Numbered from the stretch's first letter, positions 36,797-45,834 are shown. The stretch: 64,000 nt of DNA from Filimonas zeae (GCF_014641615.1 NZ_BMIB01000007.1:261-64260); one strand, 5' to 3'. Program-made: numbers and translations. The notes: generated from the letters alone by a model not told the origin.

Positions 36797-36907
36797 TTTC
36801 ACACCCGTAAAAGAAACAAACTGGTGGTTTGCAAAGGCAGCCATCTGAATCATGATCCGCCGGTTAAAAGAATAACCGGAACGGCATGTATAGTTCTTTG
36901 ACATATT
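36797..36907 (+). repeat. Direct repeat, copy B (~111 bp)
   Basis: Second copy of the element at 36303-36412, 494 bp further on. The hairpin is retained as CCGGTTA/TAACCGG with a 6-nt loop, and the ending TTCTTTGACATATT is identical. Confidence 0.8.
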
Positions 36908-36926
36908 AGAATAAAGGGGGAGGCTA

Positions 36927-36974
36927 CTAAGTATACGGTTCGGGTAAACCAGCGGCCCGGACCGTTACACTTAG
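36927..36974. other. Long imperfect hairpin beyond repeat B
   Basis: Left arm CTAAGTATACGGTTCGGG and right arm CCCGGACCGTTACACTTAG pair with two mismatches or bulges around an 11-nt loop. No T-run follows, so it is not a typical terminator. It could be a transfer-origin, recombination or structured-RNA element. Confidence 0.5.
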
Positions 36975-37108
36975 TTTTCATACCAAAGCAATTGGCTTGC
37001 TCACTAATTTTTTGTCTGCTTCTATAAAACCGGCAATTTGCTTATGCTTTTTAATCACAAAGAACCCAATGCTAAGGTTCATCAACGAAGTAGCGATTGC
37101 GGTGGAAT

Positions 37109-37333
37109 TCAGCGCCAGGCTTTTGATGGTGTGCCAAAGCACCCGAACACACTGCTTACGTCTAATATAATAGTGGGCAGCTCCCTGGCTATAATCAATC
37201 CCCCCAGAATAATAACAGCAATAGTTATTATAGTAATAGGGGGTACAGGCACATGTAGTTCTTCTTCAAACCAAGAGGTCTGTTGTAGCTTTTCAAGTAA
37301 AAATGTGGTTTTGAAAAAAAACTGATAAGCCAT
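37109..37333 (-). CDS. Possible small membrane protein
   Basis: From ATG 37333 (or 37348) a 74-79 residue protein is read, with a charged amphipathic start (EKLQQTSWFEEELHVPVPP) and one strong membrane helix (ITIITIAVIILGGLII). The C-terminal part after FGCFGTPSK looks random, so the gene may be truncated. An overlapping plus-strand ORF (37038-37325) reads less like protein. It is the only plausible gene in 36023-37471. Confidence 0.35.
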   Translation of the reverse strand: MAYQFFFKTTFLLEKLQQTSWFEEELHVPVPPITIITIAVIILGGLIIARELPTIILDVSSVFGCFGTPSKAWR

Positions 37334-37471
37334 AATCAGGTAAAGCATTAGTAACAGAATACAACTAATTAAAGGACGACCAACGGCAGCGGTATCAAAA
37401 GCTAGTGAAATAAACTTTTATCCGGGCAGGCTTGCTTGCCGCCGTTACTTGAAATTGAATAAATTCGCCCT

Positions 37472-38203
37472 ATGAAGAAAGTTGCTTTCATTCCTGCGCG
37501 TTATGCCGCCAGCCGTTTCCCTGCCAAACTGATGCAGATGCTGGGCGATAAACCTGTTATTCAGCATACCTACGACAATACCCTGGCAACCGGGCTGTTT
37601 GATGAGGTGGTGGTGGTAACAGACAGTACCATCATTTTTGACCAGATTACAGGTAGCGGTGGTAAAGCGGTAATGAGCAAAAAGCCACATGAAAGCGGAA
37701 GCGACCGTATAGCGGAAGCAGTGGCAGATATGGAAGTGGATATAGTGGTGAATGTACAGGGGGATGAGCCTTTTGTGAAGAAAGAACCCCTGCAAAAGAT
37801 TCTGCGTGTGTTTGAAGGCGAAGAAGGGAAAAAGGTACAGGTAGCCAGCCTGATGCAGGTGCTGAAAGTGCAGGAGTTTATTGACGATCCCAATTACGTA
37901 AAAGTAGCGGTAGATAAAAACAGCAATGCCCTTTTCTTCAGCCGTAGTGTTATTCCGTATCCCCGCAGTAAAGATTTACCCATTACTTACTACGAGCATA
38001 TTGGTGTATACGCCTTTCGTAAAAAAGCGCTGCTCAATTTTACCAGCTGGCCTATGACGCCGTTAGAAGCTGCGGAAAAAATAGAATGCCTGCGTTACCT
38101 AGAAAACTGTGTGCCTATTAAAATGATTACAGTAGAGTACATGGGCGTGGAAATAGATACGCCGGAAGATCTGGTACGCGCTGCCCAATACCTGAATAAG
38201 TAA
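37472..38203 (+). CDS. kdsB: 3-deoxy-manno-octulosonate cytidylyltransferase
   Basis: 243 residues. It activates Kdo as CMP-Kdo for lipopolysaccharide core synthesis in the cytosol. The nucleotide-binding start FIPARYAASRFPAKLM, the ESGSDRIAEA and VNVQGDEPF motifs and the YEHIGVYAFRK segment are all present at the usual positions. TAAATTCG 4 nt before the ATG may be a -7 element. A nitrilase gene follows 10 nt downstream, then nagA, suggesting one transcript. Confidence 0.96.
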   Translation: MKKVAFIPARYAASRFPAKLMQMLGDKPVIQHTYDNTLATGLFDEVVVVTDSTIIFDQITGSGGKAVMSKKPHESGSDRIAEAVADMEVDIVVNVQGDEPFVKKEPLQKILRVFEGEEGKKVQVASLMQVLKVQEFIDDPNYVKVAVDKNSNALFFSRSVIPYPRSKDLPITYYEHIGVYAFRKKALLNFTSWPMTPLEAAEKIECLRYLENCVPIKMITVEYMGVEIDTPEDLVRAAQYLNK

Positions 38204-38213
38204 ACTCTGTTTT

Positions 38214-39029
38214 ATGTCGTCGCTTACGCTTACCATTATACAAACAGCGCTTGCCTGGGAAAACAAGGCAGACAACCTGCGCATGCTGGAGCAGAAAATC
38301 AGGAACATTGCAGGCAAACCCGAAGTGGTAATACTGCCCGAAATGTTCAGCACCGGCTTTAGCATGAAGCCGGAACTGCTGGCCGAAAACATGCAGGGCG
38401 AAACCGTAAGCTGGATGAAACGCGTAGCGCAGGAAAACCGGATTATCCTTACCGGTAGTGTGATTATTGAAGATAGCGGACATTACTATAACCGTTTAAT
38501 ATGGATGCTGCCCAATGGAGCATTGGGTTACTACGATAAACGACACCTGTTTGCTTACGCCGGAGAAGACAACCATTACGCGGCCGGTAACAAACGCCTG
38601 ATTGCGCAGGTAAAAGGCTGGCGTATCAATCTACAGGTATGTTACGATCTGCGGTTTCCCGTATGGGCCAGGCAGCAGAGCCAGGTAACAGCTGCGGCCG
38701 ATGGGCAGGAAGGGCCGGAGTATGATGTGCTGATTTATGTGGCCAACTGGCCGGAAAGACGCAGCCATGCCTGGAAAACCCTGTTGCAGGCAAGGGCCAT
38801 AGAAAACCAGTGTTTTGTAGCCGGGGTAAACCGGGTAGGAAACGACGGTAACGATATTTACCACAGCGGAGATAGCATGGTTATTGATCCGCTGGGAGAG
38901 GTGCTGTTTCATCAGGCACATGACGAAACAGTATTTACGATTACATTGGAAAAAGAAAAACTGGAGGAGGTTCGCAGCCGCTTTCCTTTCTGGAAAGATG
39001 GTGATGCCTTTTTAATAGCCCATGAGTAA
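38214..39029 (+). CDS. Nitrilase-family amidohydrolase (omega-amidase/YafV-like)
   Basis: 271 residues with the nitrilase catalytic triad Glu43 (LPEMFSTGF), Lys109 (YYDKRHLF) and Cys143 (LQVCYDLRFP). The context around the triad matches omega-amidases, which hydrolyse 2-oxoglutaramate or 2-oxosuccinamate left by glutamine transaminases. This would fit with the methionine-type aminotransferase at 47.2 kb, though the genes are not linked. Its 3' end overlaps nagA by 8 nt. Confidence 0.9.
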   Translation: MSSLTLTIIQTALAWENKADNLRMLEQKIRNIAGKPEVVILPEMFSTGFSMKPELLAENMQGETVSWMKRVAQENRIILTGSVIIEDSGHYYNRLIWMLPNGALGYYDKRHLFAYAGEDNHYAAGNKRLIAQVKGWRINLQVCYDLRFPVWARQQSQVTAAADGQEGPEYDVLIYVANWPERRSHAWKTLLQARAIENQCFVAGVNRVGNDGNDIYHSGDSMVIDPLGEVLFHQAHDETVFTITLEKEKLEEVRSRFPFWKDGDAFLIAHE

Positions 39030-40125
39030 CACAATAGCTTATACAGCCAGTGCCGTGTATACCGGCAATAACATGTTGCAGAACTATGCCGTAGTAGTAA
39101 AAGATGGCATAGTAGAGAAGCTGGTACCTATGGTATCGCTGCATGCAGATGTTCCGGTACAGAACTTTGGAAAAGCCACTATTACCCCACCGTTTGTAGA
39201 TCTGCAGATGTACGGTGCCGGAGGGCGGCTGTTATCTGAATTTCCCGATGCAGAAACCCTGCGGGTAATTGCAGCGCACAACCGCAACAGCGGTACCGGC
39301 TATTGTTTACCCACCGTGGCCACCGCCAGTTATGAAGCCATATTTAAATGTATTGATGCCGTACGCGCCTACTGGAAAGAAGGCGGTAAAGGCATTCTGG
39401 GTTTACATATAGAAGGCCCCTGGATTAACCCGGAAAGAAAAGGTGCACATATAGCTTCGCTGATTCATTCTCCCTCTGTGGAGGAAGCGAAGAAGCTGCT
39501 GGAGTATGGTAAAGACGTAATAAAAATGATTACGCTGGCACCGGAGGTATGCAGCCGGGAGGTAGTTGCCCTTATCCGTTCTTACAATATAATCGTAAGT
39601 GCAGGCCATAGCAACGCCACCTGCGAAGAAGCGAAAGAAAGTTTTGCTTGCGGCGTGGAAACCGTAACACATCTGTATAACGCTATGAGCCCGTTGCTGC
39701 ATCGTATGCCGGGTGTGGTAGGCGCTACGTTTGACCATGATGTGGTAAAAGCTTCCATCATTCCCGATGGCTACCATGTGGATTTTTCTGCCGTGCGTAT
39801 TGCCAAAAAGGTAATGGGCGAGCGGCTGTTTGTAATTACAGATGCGGTAACAGCAACCAGCACCGGCAATTATCCGCACACACTGGATGGCGATAAATAT
39901 GTGGCCAATGGCATTTTAAGCGGCTCGGCCCTTACTATGAACAAGGCTGTTAAAAACCTGGTGCGCCAGGCAGATATAACTTTGGCGGAAGCCGTACGCA
40001 TGTGCAGCTTATACCCCGCACGCTTACTGAATCTGGTAAAAGACCGGTTTCTGTTAAAAGAAGGTGCTGCAGCAGAAATGATTGTACTGAGTGAAGACTT
40101 TGATGTAATAAAGTATATCGGCTAG
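39022..40125 (+). CDS. nagA: N-acetylglucosamine-6-phosphate deacetylase
   Basis: 367 residues of the amidohydrolase superfamily. It converts GlcNAc-6-P to GlcN-6-P, feeding chitin or peptidoglycan-derived amino sugar into glycolysis. Visible motifs: HIEGPWINPERKGAH, VSAGHSNATCEEA, THLYNAMSPLLHRMPG, IPDGYHVDF and VITDAV (catalytic Asp). It overlaps the nitrilase gene by 8 nt, so translation is probably coupled. Its TAG stop shares the tetranucleotide CTAG with the stop of the converging S41 peptidase gene. Confidence 0.95.
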   Translation: MSNTIAYTASAVYTGNNMLQNYAVVVKDGIVEKLVPMVSLHADVPVQNFGKATITPPFVDLQMYGAGGRLLSEFPDAETLRVIAAHNRNSGTGYCLPTVATASYEAIFKCIDAVRAYWKEGGKGILGLHIEGPWINPERKGAHIASLIHSPSVEEAKKLLEYGKDVIKMITLAPEVCSREVVALIRSYNIIVSAGHSNATCEEAKESFACGVETVTHLYNAMSPLLHRMPGVVGATFDHDVVKASIIPDGYHVDFSAVRIAKKVMGERLFVITDAVTATSTGNYPHTLDGDKYVANGILSGSALTMNKAVKNLVRQADITLAEAVRMCSLYPARLLNLVKDRFLLKEGAAAEMIVLSEDFDVIKYIG

Positions 40126-41648
40126 TTTCCCGTTGTTGTACGCGACTGTTCAATAATGGTTTTCACCTTCAGCATTTTGTTGTCAATACCCCTGCGTAAA
40201 TCAACCGAAGAAGGAGATACCGGTATTTCAGGTTGTATGCCCCTGCCGTTTTTAGCACGGGTGCTATCCAGCACAATGCGGTACATAGGCAGGGTAATCT
40301 GCATTTTAGAATACGGCAACTGTATAGCTGGCAGGTGTACCGAGCTGTTGCCATAGTTGCCGCCACCGGTTTCCTCACCCACTACATGAATGTTACTTTG
40401 GTTTTTTACCTCCGAAATAAACATGGTAGAAGCAGAGAAGGTAAACCCTCCCTGTAGTATATAAATCTGCCCGGCGAAATGGTTTTTTTGCTGCGGTTTA
40501 AAATGGTGCCGCTCGTAGTAACCAAAATGGTACAGCCCGTCTTTTTTACGGCGGCTGGTAATACGCATACTCAACCAGTACACCCAGCTGGGGTGTATAT
40601 ACCTGCCATACCGGAAGCGTCTGCTTTTGGCCGCAACAGTATCTGCTACTTTAAAGGGATGGTCAGATACGTACCGGGCCAGTTTGGTGCTTACCCCAAT
40701 GCTGCCGCCACCGTTTTCGCGCAGGTCGATAATAAGATTGCTTACATGGTCTTTTTTCAGTTGCCGGAACGACTGCCGGAAAAACCGGCGCAGGTGTCCG
40801 CTGGAAAAAGTGGTAAGCCGCATATAACCGGTGCTAAAAGTGGTATCTATACTCAGGCTGCGAACGGATGTTTTTTCAGCACGCTTTCTTTCTTTACGGG
40901 TAAGTGGCGGTACCTGCCCGGAAGGTGGTTTTCCCGGTGGCCTGCGGCGGGTGGTATCTCTTTTCGGCGTAAAGGTTTTAAGTGCGGTTTCCTGCTCTAT
41001 ACCCGCTGTATCAATATACCGTATCCGGTACACGGAATCTGTACCAAACGCAGTTCTGTAGTATGCGGGAAAGTTAAAGCTGGCCAGCTGGCTTTTAAAG
41101 TTATCGGCATACCCATCTGTACTCATCAGTTGAAACATAGAATCCAGCAGCTGCCGGTTAGTATAACCGTTAATACCGGTTATAACCGTACCTCTTTTAA
41201 AAATGCTGTCGTTACCCGGTGCTGCAGCCACTACCACCATGCTATCTGCCCAGGTTTTAATGGACAGCGGAAACTGTGGCCCCCGGTTGCGCATGTTAGC
41301 ATCTGCAAACCCGGAAGGATAGCGTACTGCTGTGTGACCACAACGGATTTTACCGATAACCCAAGAGAGTGTATTGCGGTAGGCGGGCAGGGTAAGCGAA
41401 TCGGTAATGCCTGCCATGGCAGTATGGAAGTAATCATCAATACTGTCTTTGGGGGTGTACCAATACAACGATGGGTGATTGGCTTCCAGTATTTTTTTCA
41501 GCAGGGCCATTTCTTCTCTCAGCTTTTCCGGCGCATACTTTTGCTGCAATACCAGCTGCGTGGGCCTGCGTGTGGCGCAGGACGTACAGATGGTAATAGC
41601 AACAAAAGCTGCGAGGATATTTCTGAGGCTTACTACAGGCGCCTGCAT
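40122..41648 (-). CDS. S41 family peptidase
   Basis: 508 residues, exported by a lipoprotein-like signal (AFVAITICTSCATRRP). The C-terminal-processing-protease core is present: LIIDLRENGGGSIG and a catalytic-serine block FTFSASTMFISEVK. A basic, Pro-rich insertion interrupts the middle (about residues 225-260, RRRPPGKPPSG and KERKRAEK). Unlike classical Ctp enzymes, no clear PDZ domain is seen at the usual place. The substrate is unknown. It is transcribed towards nagA with overlapping stop codons. Confidence 0.88.
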   Translation of the reverse strand: MQAPVVSLRNILAAFVAITICTSCATRRPTQLVLQQKYAPEKLREEMALLKKILEANHPSLYWYTPKDSIDDYFHTAMAGITDSLTLPAYRNTLSWVIGKIRCGHTAVRYPSGFADANMRNRGPQFPLSIKTWADSMVVVAAAPGNDSIFKRGTVITGINGYTNRQLLDSMFQLMSTDGYADNFKSQLASFNFPAYYRTAFGTDSVYRIRYIDTAGIEQETALKTFTPKRDTTRRRPPGKPPSGQVPPLTRKERKRAEKTSVRSLSIDTTFSTGYMRLTTFSSGHLRRFFRQSFRQLKKDHVSNLIIDLRENGGGSIGVSTKLARYVSDHPFKVADTVAAKSRRFRYGRYIHPSWVYWLSMRITSRRKKDGLYHFGYYERHHFKPQQKNHFAGQIYILQGGFTFSASTMFISEVKNQSNIHVVGEETGGGNYGNSSVHLPAIQLPYSKMQITLPMYRIVLDSTRAKNGRGIQPEIPVSPSSVDLRRGIDNKMLKVKTIIEQSRTTTGN

Positions 41649-41669
41649 AGTGTTAATTGGCTGGGTGTT

Positions 41670-42701
41670 TTATTGCTGAAACGCATTCCATCCCTGTGCG
41701 GTAATGTCGAAGCTGTTTCCTCCTTTGGTTAGTATTTTTCTACCCTCTTCCAGGTCGGCCATATAGCCAATAACGGCTATCTCTTCCTGTAAGGTTATTT
41801 TGTCGTAGTCCTCCTGCTTCAGCGTAAAAATGAGTTCATAATCTTCACCACCACTTAAAGCGCAGGCGGTAGGGTCCAGCCCAAACTTAAAGGCAGCTGC
41901 TTTGGCTTCTTCCGATACAGGCAGCTTTTCTTCATAAATGCGGCAACCCAGATTGCTCTGGCGGCATAAATGCAGTACTTCACTGCTAACGCCATCGCTC
42001 ACGTCCATCATAGAAGTAGGTACTATACCGTTCTGCTCAAAAAACTCAATGATATCTTTACGCGCTTCTGGTTTCAGCAACTTACCTACAATAAACTTCT
42101 CGTTTTCCAGGTCGGGCTGAATCTGCGGGTTTTCCAGGTAAATCTTTTTCTCCCTTTCCAGAATGGTAAGGCCCAGAAAAGCGCCGCCTACGGTACCGGA
42201 TACACAAATAAGATCGCCTTTTTGCGCAGTATTGCGTTTTACAAACTTACCCGGGGTTACTTCGCCAAGAGCAGTTACCGATATAATAAAACCCTTCTGC
42301 GAGGCAGAGGTGTCCCCTCCAATCAGGTCTACATTGTATTTTTCGCAGGCAGCATACACGCCTTCATAAAATTCATCCAGGGCCTCTACACTAAACCGGT
42401 TGCTTAAACCAATACTCATGGTTATCTGCGTAGGCGTGGCGTTCATGGCGTAAATATCGCTTACGTTTACCACCACGCTTTTATAACCCAGGTGGCGTAG
42501 CGGTGTATACATCAGGTCAAAATGCACCCCTTCAATCAGCAGATCGGTGGTTACAACGGTTTGCTTGCCAAAATGGTCTATCACCGCTGCGTCGTCGCCA
42601 ACACTCAGTACGGTAGATGCCTGGCGTATTTCAAAGTTCTTCGTCAGGTGTTCAATCAGGCCAAATTCACCCAGCGAGCTTATTTCTGTTCTGTTTTCCA
42701 T
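41670..42701 (-). CDS. thiL: Thiamine-monophosphate kinase
   Basis: 343 residues. It phosphorylates thiamine monophosphate to the active cofactor TPP. Recognised blocks: LSVGDDAAVID near residue 35, TTDLLIEGVHFD, NVSDIYAMNATP, GGDTSASQ, and DVSDGVSSEVLHLC and LSGGEDYELIFT in the C-terminal half. It lies 18 nt after the inositol monophosphatase gene on the same strand and 21 nt before the S41 gene, so the three may be one transcript. Confidence 0.96.
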   Translation of the reverse strand: MENRTEISSLGEFGLIEHLTKNFEIRQASTVLSVGDDAAVIDHFGKQTVVTTDLLIEGVHFDLMYTPLRHLGYKSVVVNVSDIYAMNATPTQITMSIGLSNRFSVEALDEFYEGVYAACEKYNVDLIGGDTSASQKGFIISVTALGEVTPGKFVKRNTAQKGDLICVSGTVGGAFLGLTILEREKKIYLENPQIQPDLENEKFIVGKLLKPEARKDIIEFFEQNGIVPTSMMDVSDGVSSEVLHLCRQSNLGCRIYEEKLPVSEEAKAAAFKFGLDPTACALSGGEDYELIFTLKQEDYDKITLQEEIAVIGYMADLEEGRKILTKGGNSFDITAQGWNAFQQ

Positions 42702-42719
42702 GCGTACACAATTTAAGCA

Positions 42720-43499
42720 TTATAACACTTCACCACCATTCACTACATGCAACAGCTGATCGTGTATTTTACCGTTGGTGGCAACAATATGGGGCTCGTA
42801 AGGGTTGTATTTTTCGCCTTTAAAGCCTGTAACCTTTCCGCCGGCCTCTTCTACAATCAGGTAACCTGCCGCGCTGTCCCATGCCTGCAGCTTGTGTTCA
42901 TAAAAACCATCAAACCGTCCGCATGCCACCCAGCACAGGTCAATAGCCGCGCTGCCCAGCCTTCTTACCGGAATACCCTTGCGTATCAATTTAGGAAAAA
43001 CATCCAGCGGGCCGTTGGGCGCGTCCAGGTAAGTATAGGGGAAACCGGTAGCCAGGCAACTGGTTTTTAAATCGTCTTTATCGGTTACGTTAATCAGTTT
43101 GTCGTTTAACGTAGCGCCAAAACCCTTCTGAGCAAAGAACATCTCGTTCATAAAAGGGTTGTACACTACCCCGTACAGCATTTCGCCGTCTTTTTCCAGG
43201 CCAATGCTTACGCAACACAGGGGAATACCGTTGGCGTAGTTAATAGTACCATCAATAGGGTCAATAATCCACTTAAACTCGGAATGCTGCGGCAAATCGC
43301 CCGATTCTTCGGTAAGAATATGATGAGTAGGGAATTCTTTACGGATGATATCAATAATTAAAGCCTCGCTTTTGTGGTCTACCTCGGTAACCAGGTTGTT
43401 AATGCCTTCCTTGTTGCTGATTTTGAAGGGTTGGTCGAAGTTTTCCTTTAAAACGACCGCTGCCGCCTCGGCGGCTTTCAGTAGAGTATGTTTAAGCAT
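42720..43499 (-). CDS. Inositol monophosphatase family protein
   Basis: ATG at 43499 gives 259 residues; the TTG two codons upstream is unlikely because the -7 element TATCTTTG ends only 3 nt before the ATG. The lithium-sensitive phosphatase motifs are all present: LTEESGDLP (metal Glu), IDPIDGTINYANG and AWDSAAGYLIVEEAGG. In bacteria these enzymes act on inositol-1-phosphate or related sugar phosphates (SuhB type). A leaderless transcript is likely. Confidence 0.93.
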   Translation of the reverse strand: MLKHTLLKAAEAAAVVLKENFDQPFKISNKEGINNLVTEVDHKSEALIIDIIRKEFPTHHILTEESGDLPQHSEFKWIIDPIDGTINYANGIPLCCVSIGLEKDGEMLYGVVYNPFMNEMFFAQKGFGATLNDKLINVTDKDDLKTSCLATGFPYTYLDAPNGPLDVFPKLIRKGIPVRRLGSAAIDLCWVACGRFDGFYEHKLQAWDSAAGYLIVEEAGGKVTGFKGEKYNPYEPHIVATNGKIHDQLLHVVNGGEVL

Positions 43500-43502
43500 G
43501 CG

Positions 43503-43510
43503 CAAAGATA
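43503..43510 (-). promoter_or_regulatory. -7 element of the inositol monophosphatase gene
   Basis: TATCTTTG on the minus strand, 3 nt before the ATG at 43499. With a usual start about 7 nt downstream of this element, the message would begin at or within the start codon. Confidence 0.5.
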
Positions 43511-43642
43511 AGCGGACGGTCAGGTTAAAGAAAAAGTTAAGTTTTATGTGGGGGGCTGACAGATAAGTTAAAACGAATCAGTAGCTTTAATAATACAAAT
43601 AATGTAGATTCGCGCCTTTAACAAATAAACCTTGTTGCTTGA

Positions 43643-45160
43643 ATGGCAATATTTGATATCCAACTTCCACCCGGTATTGCAAAAGCGTTACGATTGCCGC
43701 AGAACAGCGCCAGCCGGCAACAGGACCGCGTGTTGCGGAAACTGCTGCGTAAAGCACGGTTTACCAAATTTGGTCAGAAGTATCGTTTTGACGAGATTCT
43801 GATGGCCAAAAACCCTAATGCCAGGTTTCAGGAACTGGTTCCTACCTACAATTACAACAGGATTTACGATGAGTGGTGGCATCTGACCCTGGAAGGACAG
43901 CAGGATGTATGCTGGCCTAAAAAGATTAAATATTACGCATTAAGCAGTGGTACCAGTGAAAGTGCCAGTAAATATATTCCCATTACGTCCGATTTGCTCA
44001 AGGGCAACAGAATAGTAATGATTAAACAGCTGCTGAGCCTGCGCAATTACACCGATATTCCGGTGAAATCGATAGGCAAAGGTTGGCTGATGCTGGGCGG
44101 AAGTACCGCTTTACAAAAAGAATCGGGCTATTACGCAGGTGACCTCAGTGGTATTACCGCTAAAAAAGTGCCTTTCTGGTTTCAGCGTTTTTATAAGCCG
44201 GGTAAGAAAATTGCCCGCGAGCGCGACTGGAACAAGAAACTGGAGGATATTGTTTCCAAAGCCAAAGACTGGGATATCGGATTTATTGTAGGCGTGCCTG
44301 CATGGATTCAGATGTGTATGGAAATGATTATTGAGCGCTACGGGGTAAAGAACATACACGATATATGGCCTAACCTGGCGTTTTGTGTGCACGGGGGCGT
44401 AAGTTTTGAACCTTATAAAAAAGGTTTTGAAAAGCTGCTGGGCAAGCCATTAACTTATATTGAAACGTACCTGGCCAGTGAGGGCTTTATTGCCTACCAG
44501 GACCGTCAGCACGCTAAAGGCATGCGGCTGGTAACCAACGAACATATTTTCTTTGAGTTTGTTCCTTTCGATCATGTGAATTTTGACTCGGCCGGCGATA
44601 TGATAAGCAATCCGCAGGCACTGACGATAAAAGACGTGGAAGAGGGGAAAGACTATGCCATTTTGCTCAGCACCAGTGCCGGGGCATGGCGTTACCTGAT
44701 TGGTGATACCATTAAGTTTGTTGATAAAAAGCGTTGTGAAATTGTAATTACCGGCCGTACCAAGCACTTTTTAAGTCTGGTGGGTGAACACCTGAGCGTG
44801 GACAATATGAACAAGGCCGTGCAGATGGTGGGTGAGGAACTGAATGTATCTATTCCTGAGTATACCGTAATAGGAGAGCCTTATGAAACCTTTTTCTGTC
44901 ACCGTTGGTATGTAGCCTGTGATGACACGGTGGATAAAGACCTGCTGTGTACTAAAATTGACGAGAAGCTGAAGCAGCTGAACGATGATTATGCGGTAGA
45001 AAGGAAAAGTGCACTGAAAGAAGTATTTCTGGAAGTATTGCCGGAAGAATCTTTTATGGAGTTTATGCGGGTGAAAGGAAAAGTGGGCGGACAGCATAAG
45101 TTTCCGCGTGTGCTGAAAGGCAAGATGCTGGAAGACTGGAAGAAATTTTTAAATCAGTAA
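43643..45160 (+). CDS. GH3-like acyl-adenylase family protein
   Basis: 505 residues, matching the bacterial GH3 auxin-responsive-promoter family. Motifs of the adenylate-forming fold: YALSSGTSESASKYIPIT (phosphate-binding), LIGDTIKF and ITGRTKHFLSLVGEHLS. In plants GH3 enzymes conjugate amino acids to hormones; bacterial substrates are mostly unknown. TAGATTCG at about 43606 may be the -7 element. A LysE-type exporter gene follows 14 nt downstream, perhaps exporting a conjugate or amino acid (inference). Confidence 0.9.
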   Translation: MAIFDIQLPPGIAKALRLPQNSASRQQDRVLRKLLRKARFTKFGQKYRFDEILMAKNPNARFQELVPTYNYNRIYDEWWHLTLEGQQDVCWPKKIKYYALSSGTSESASKYIPITSDLLKGNRIVMIKQLLSLRNYTDIPVKSIGKGWLMLGGSTALQKESGYYAGDLSGITAKKVPFWFQRFYKPGKKIARERDWNKKLEDIVSKAKDWDIGFIVGVPAWIQMCMEMIIERYGVKNIHDIWPNLAFCVHGGVSFEPYKKGFEKLLGKPLTYIETYLASEGFIAYQDRQHAKGMRLVTNEHIFFEFVPFDHVNFDSAGDMISNPQALTIKDVEEGKDYAILLSTSAGAWRYLIGDTIKFVDKKRCEIVITGRTKHFLSLVGEHLSVDNMNKAVQMVGEELNVSIPEYTVIGEPYETFFCHRWYVACDDTVDKDLLCTKIDEKLKQLNDDYAVERKSALKEVFLEVLPEESFMEFMRVKGKVGGQHKFPRVLKGKMLEDWKKFLNQ

Positions 45161-45174
45161 TTAGATACCATACC

Positions 45175-45834
45175 ATGGCTTTTGCGGCACTGATTAAAGG
45201 GCTTGCTCTGGGGTTGATGTTGAGCATATCCGTAGGCCCTGTTATTTTTACTATCATTAAGCAAAGCATTAATAACGGCCATAAAGGCGGTTATTTCTTT
45301 ATTGCAGGTGTAAGCTTCAGCGATATTACGCTGGTAGTGGTATGTAACCTGTTTACTTCCATTTTTCAATCGGCCATTGCACACGAGCGAATAATAGGCA
45401 TCTGCGGCAGCATTTTTTTAATAGCACTGGGCATTTACAACTGCTTTTTTAAGAAAGTAGTGGTAGCCGGCGAAGAAAATGTGCGTAATAAAGTATTTCG
45501 AAAGCGTGATCTGGCCGCTATCTTTTTCTCCGGCTTCTTTATGAATACACTGAACCCCGGTGCCCTGCTGTTCTGGCTGGCTGCTTCTGCCACCATTCTT
45601 TCCGATTCTAAAACAGAGGCGCATCCCATTCAGTACCGCATTATCATTTTTGTAACCTGTCTGGTGTTTGTATTTTTGAGCGATCTGGCCAAGGTATTGC
45701 TGGCAGGCAGAATAAGATCTAAGCTAACCCCGCACAATATTCATATCATTAACCGTATTTCAGGCATTATATTAATGGGCTTTGGTGTGGCATTGATATG
45801 GGGTATTCTGAATAACCATGTAGCGGGACATTAA
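45175..45834 (+). CDS. LysE family amino-acid exporter
   Basis: 219 residues with about six membrane helices. The family signature is near the N-terminus (LMLSISVGPVIFTIIKQSI, GGYFFIAGVSFSDI). LysE/RhtB transporters export amino acids or derivatives by proton exchange. The central loop is basic (RNKVFRKRDLA). It is directly downstream of the GH3-like gene, which suggests co-transcription. Confidence 0.9.
   Translation: MAFAALIKGLALGLMLSISVGPVIFTIIKQSINNGHKGGYFFIAGVSFSDITLVVVCNLFTSIFQSAIAHERIIGICGSIFLIALGIYNCFFKKVVVAGEENVRNKVFRKRDLAAIFFSGFFMNTLNPGALLFWLAASATILSDSKTEAHPIQYRIIIFVTCLVFVFLSDLAKVLLAGRIRSKLTPHNIHIINRISGIILMGFGVALIWGILNNHVAGH

Noticed and set aside
37038..37325. 95-codon plus-strand ORF
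   Set aside because: Its Ile-rich stretch is the reverse reading of the minus-strand membrane helix, and the rest has no protein-like pattern.
40479..41732. 417-codon plus-strand ORF
   Set aside because: It is antisense to the S41 peptidase, which has a signal peptide and catalytic motifs; the antisense product is Cys/His-rich nonsense.
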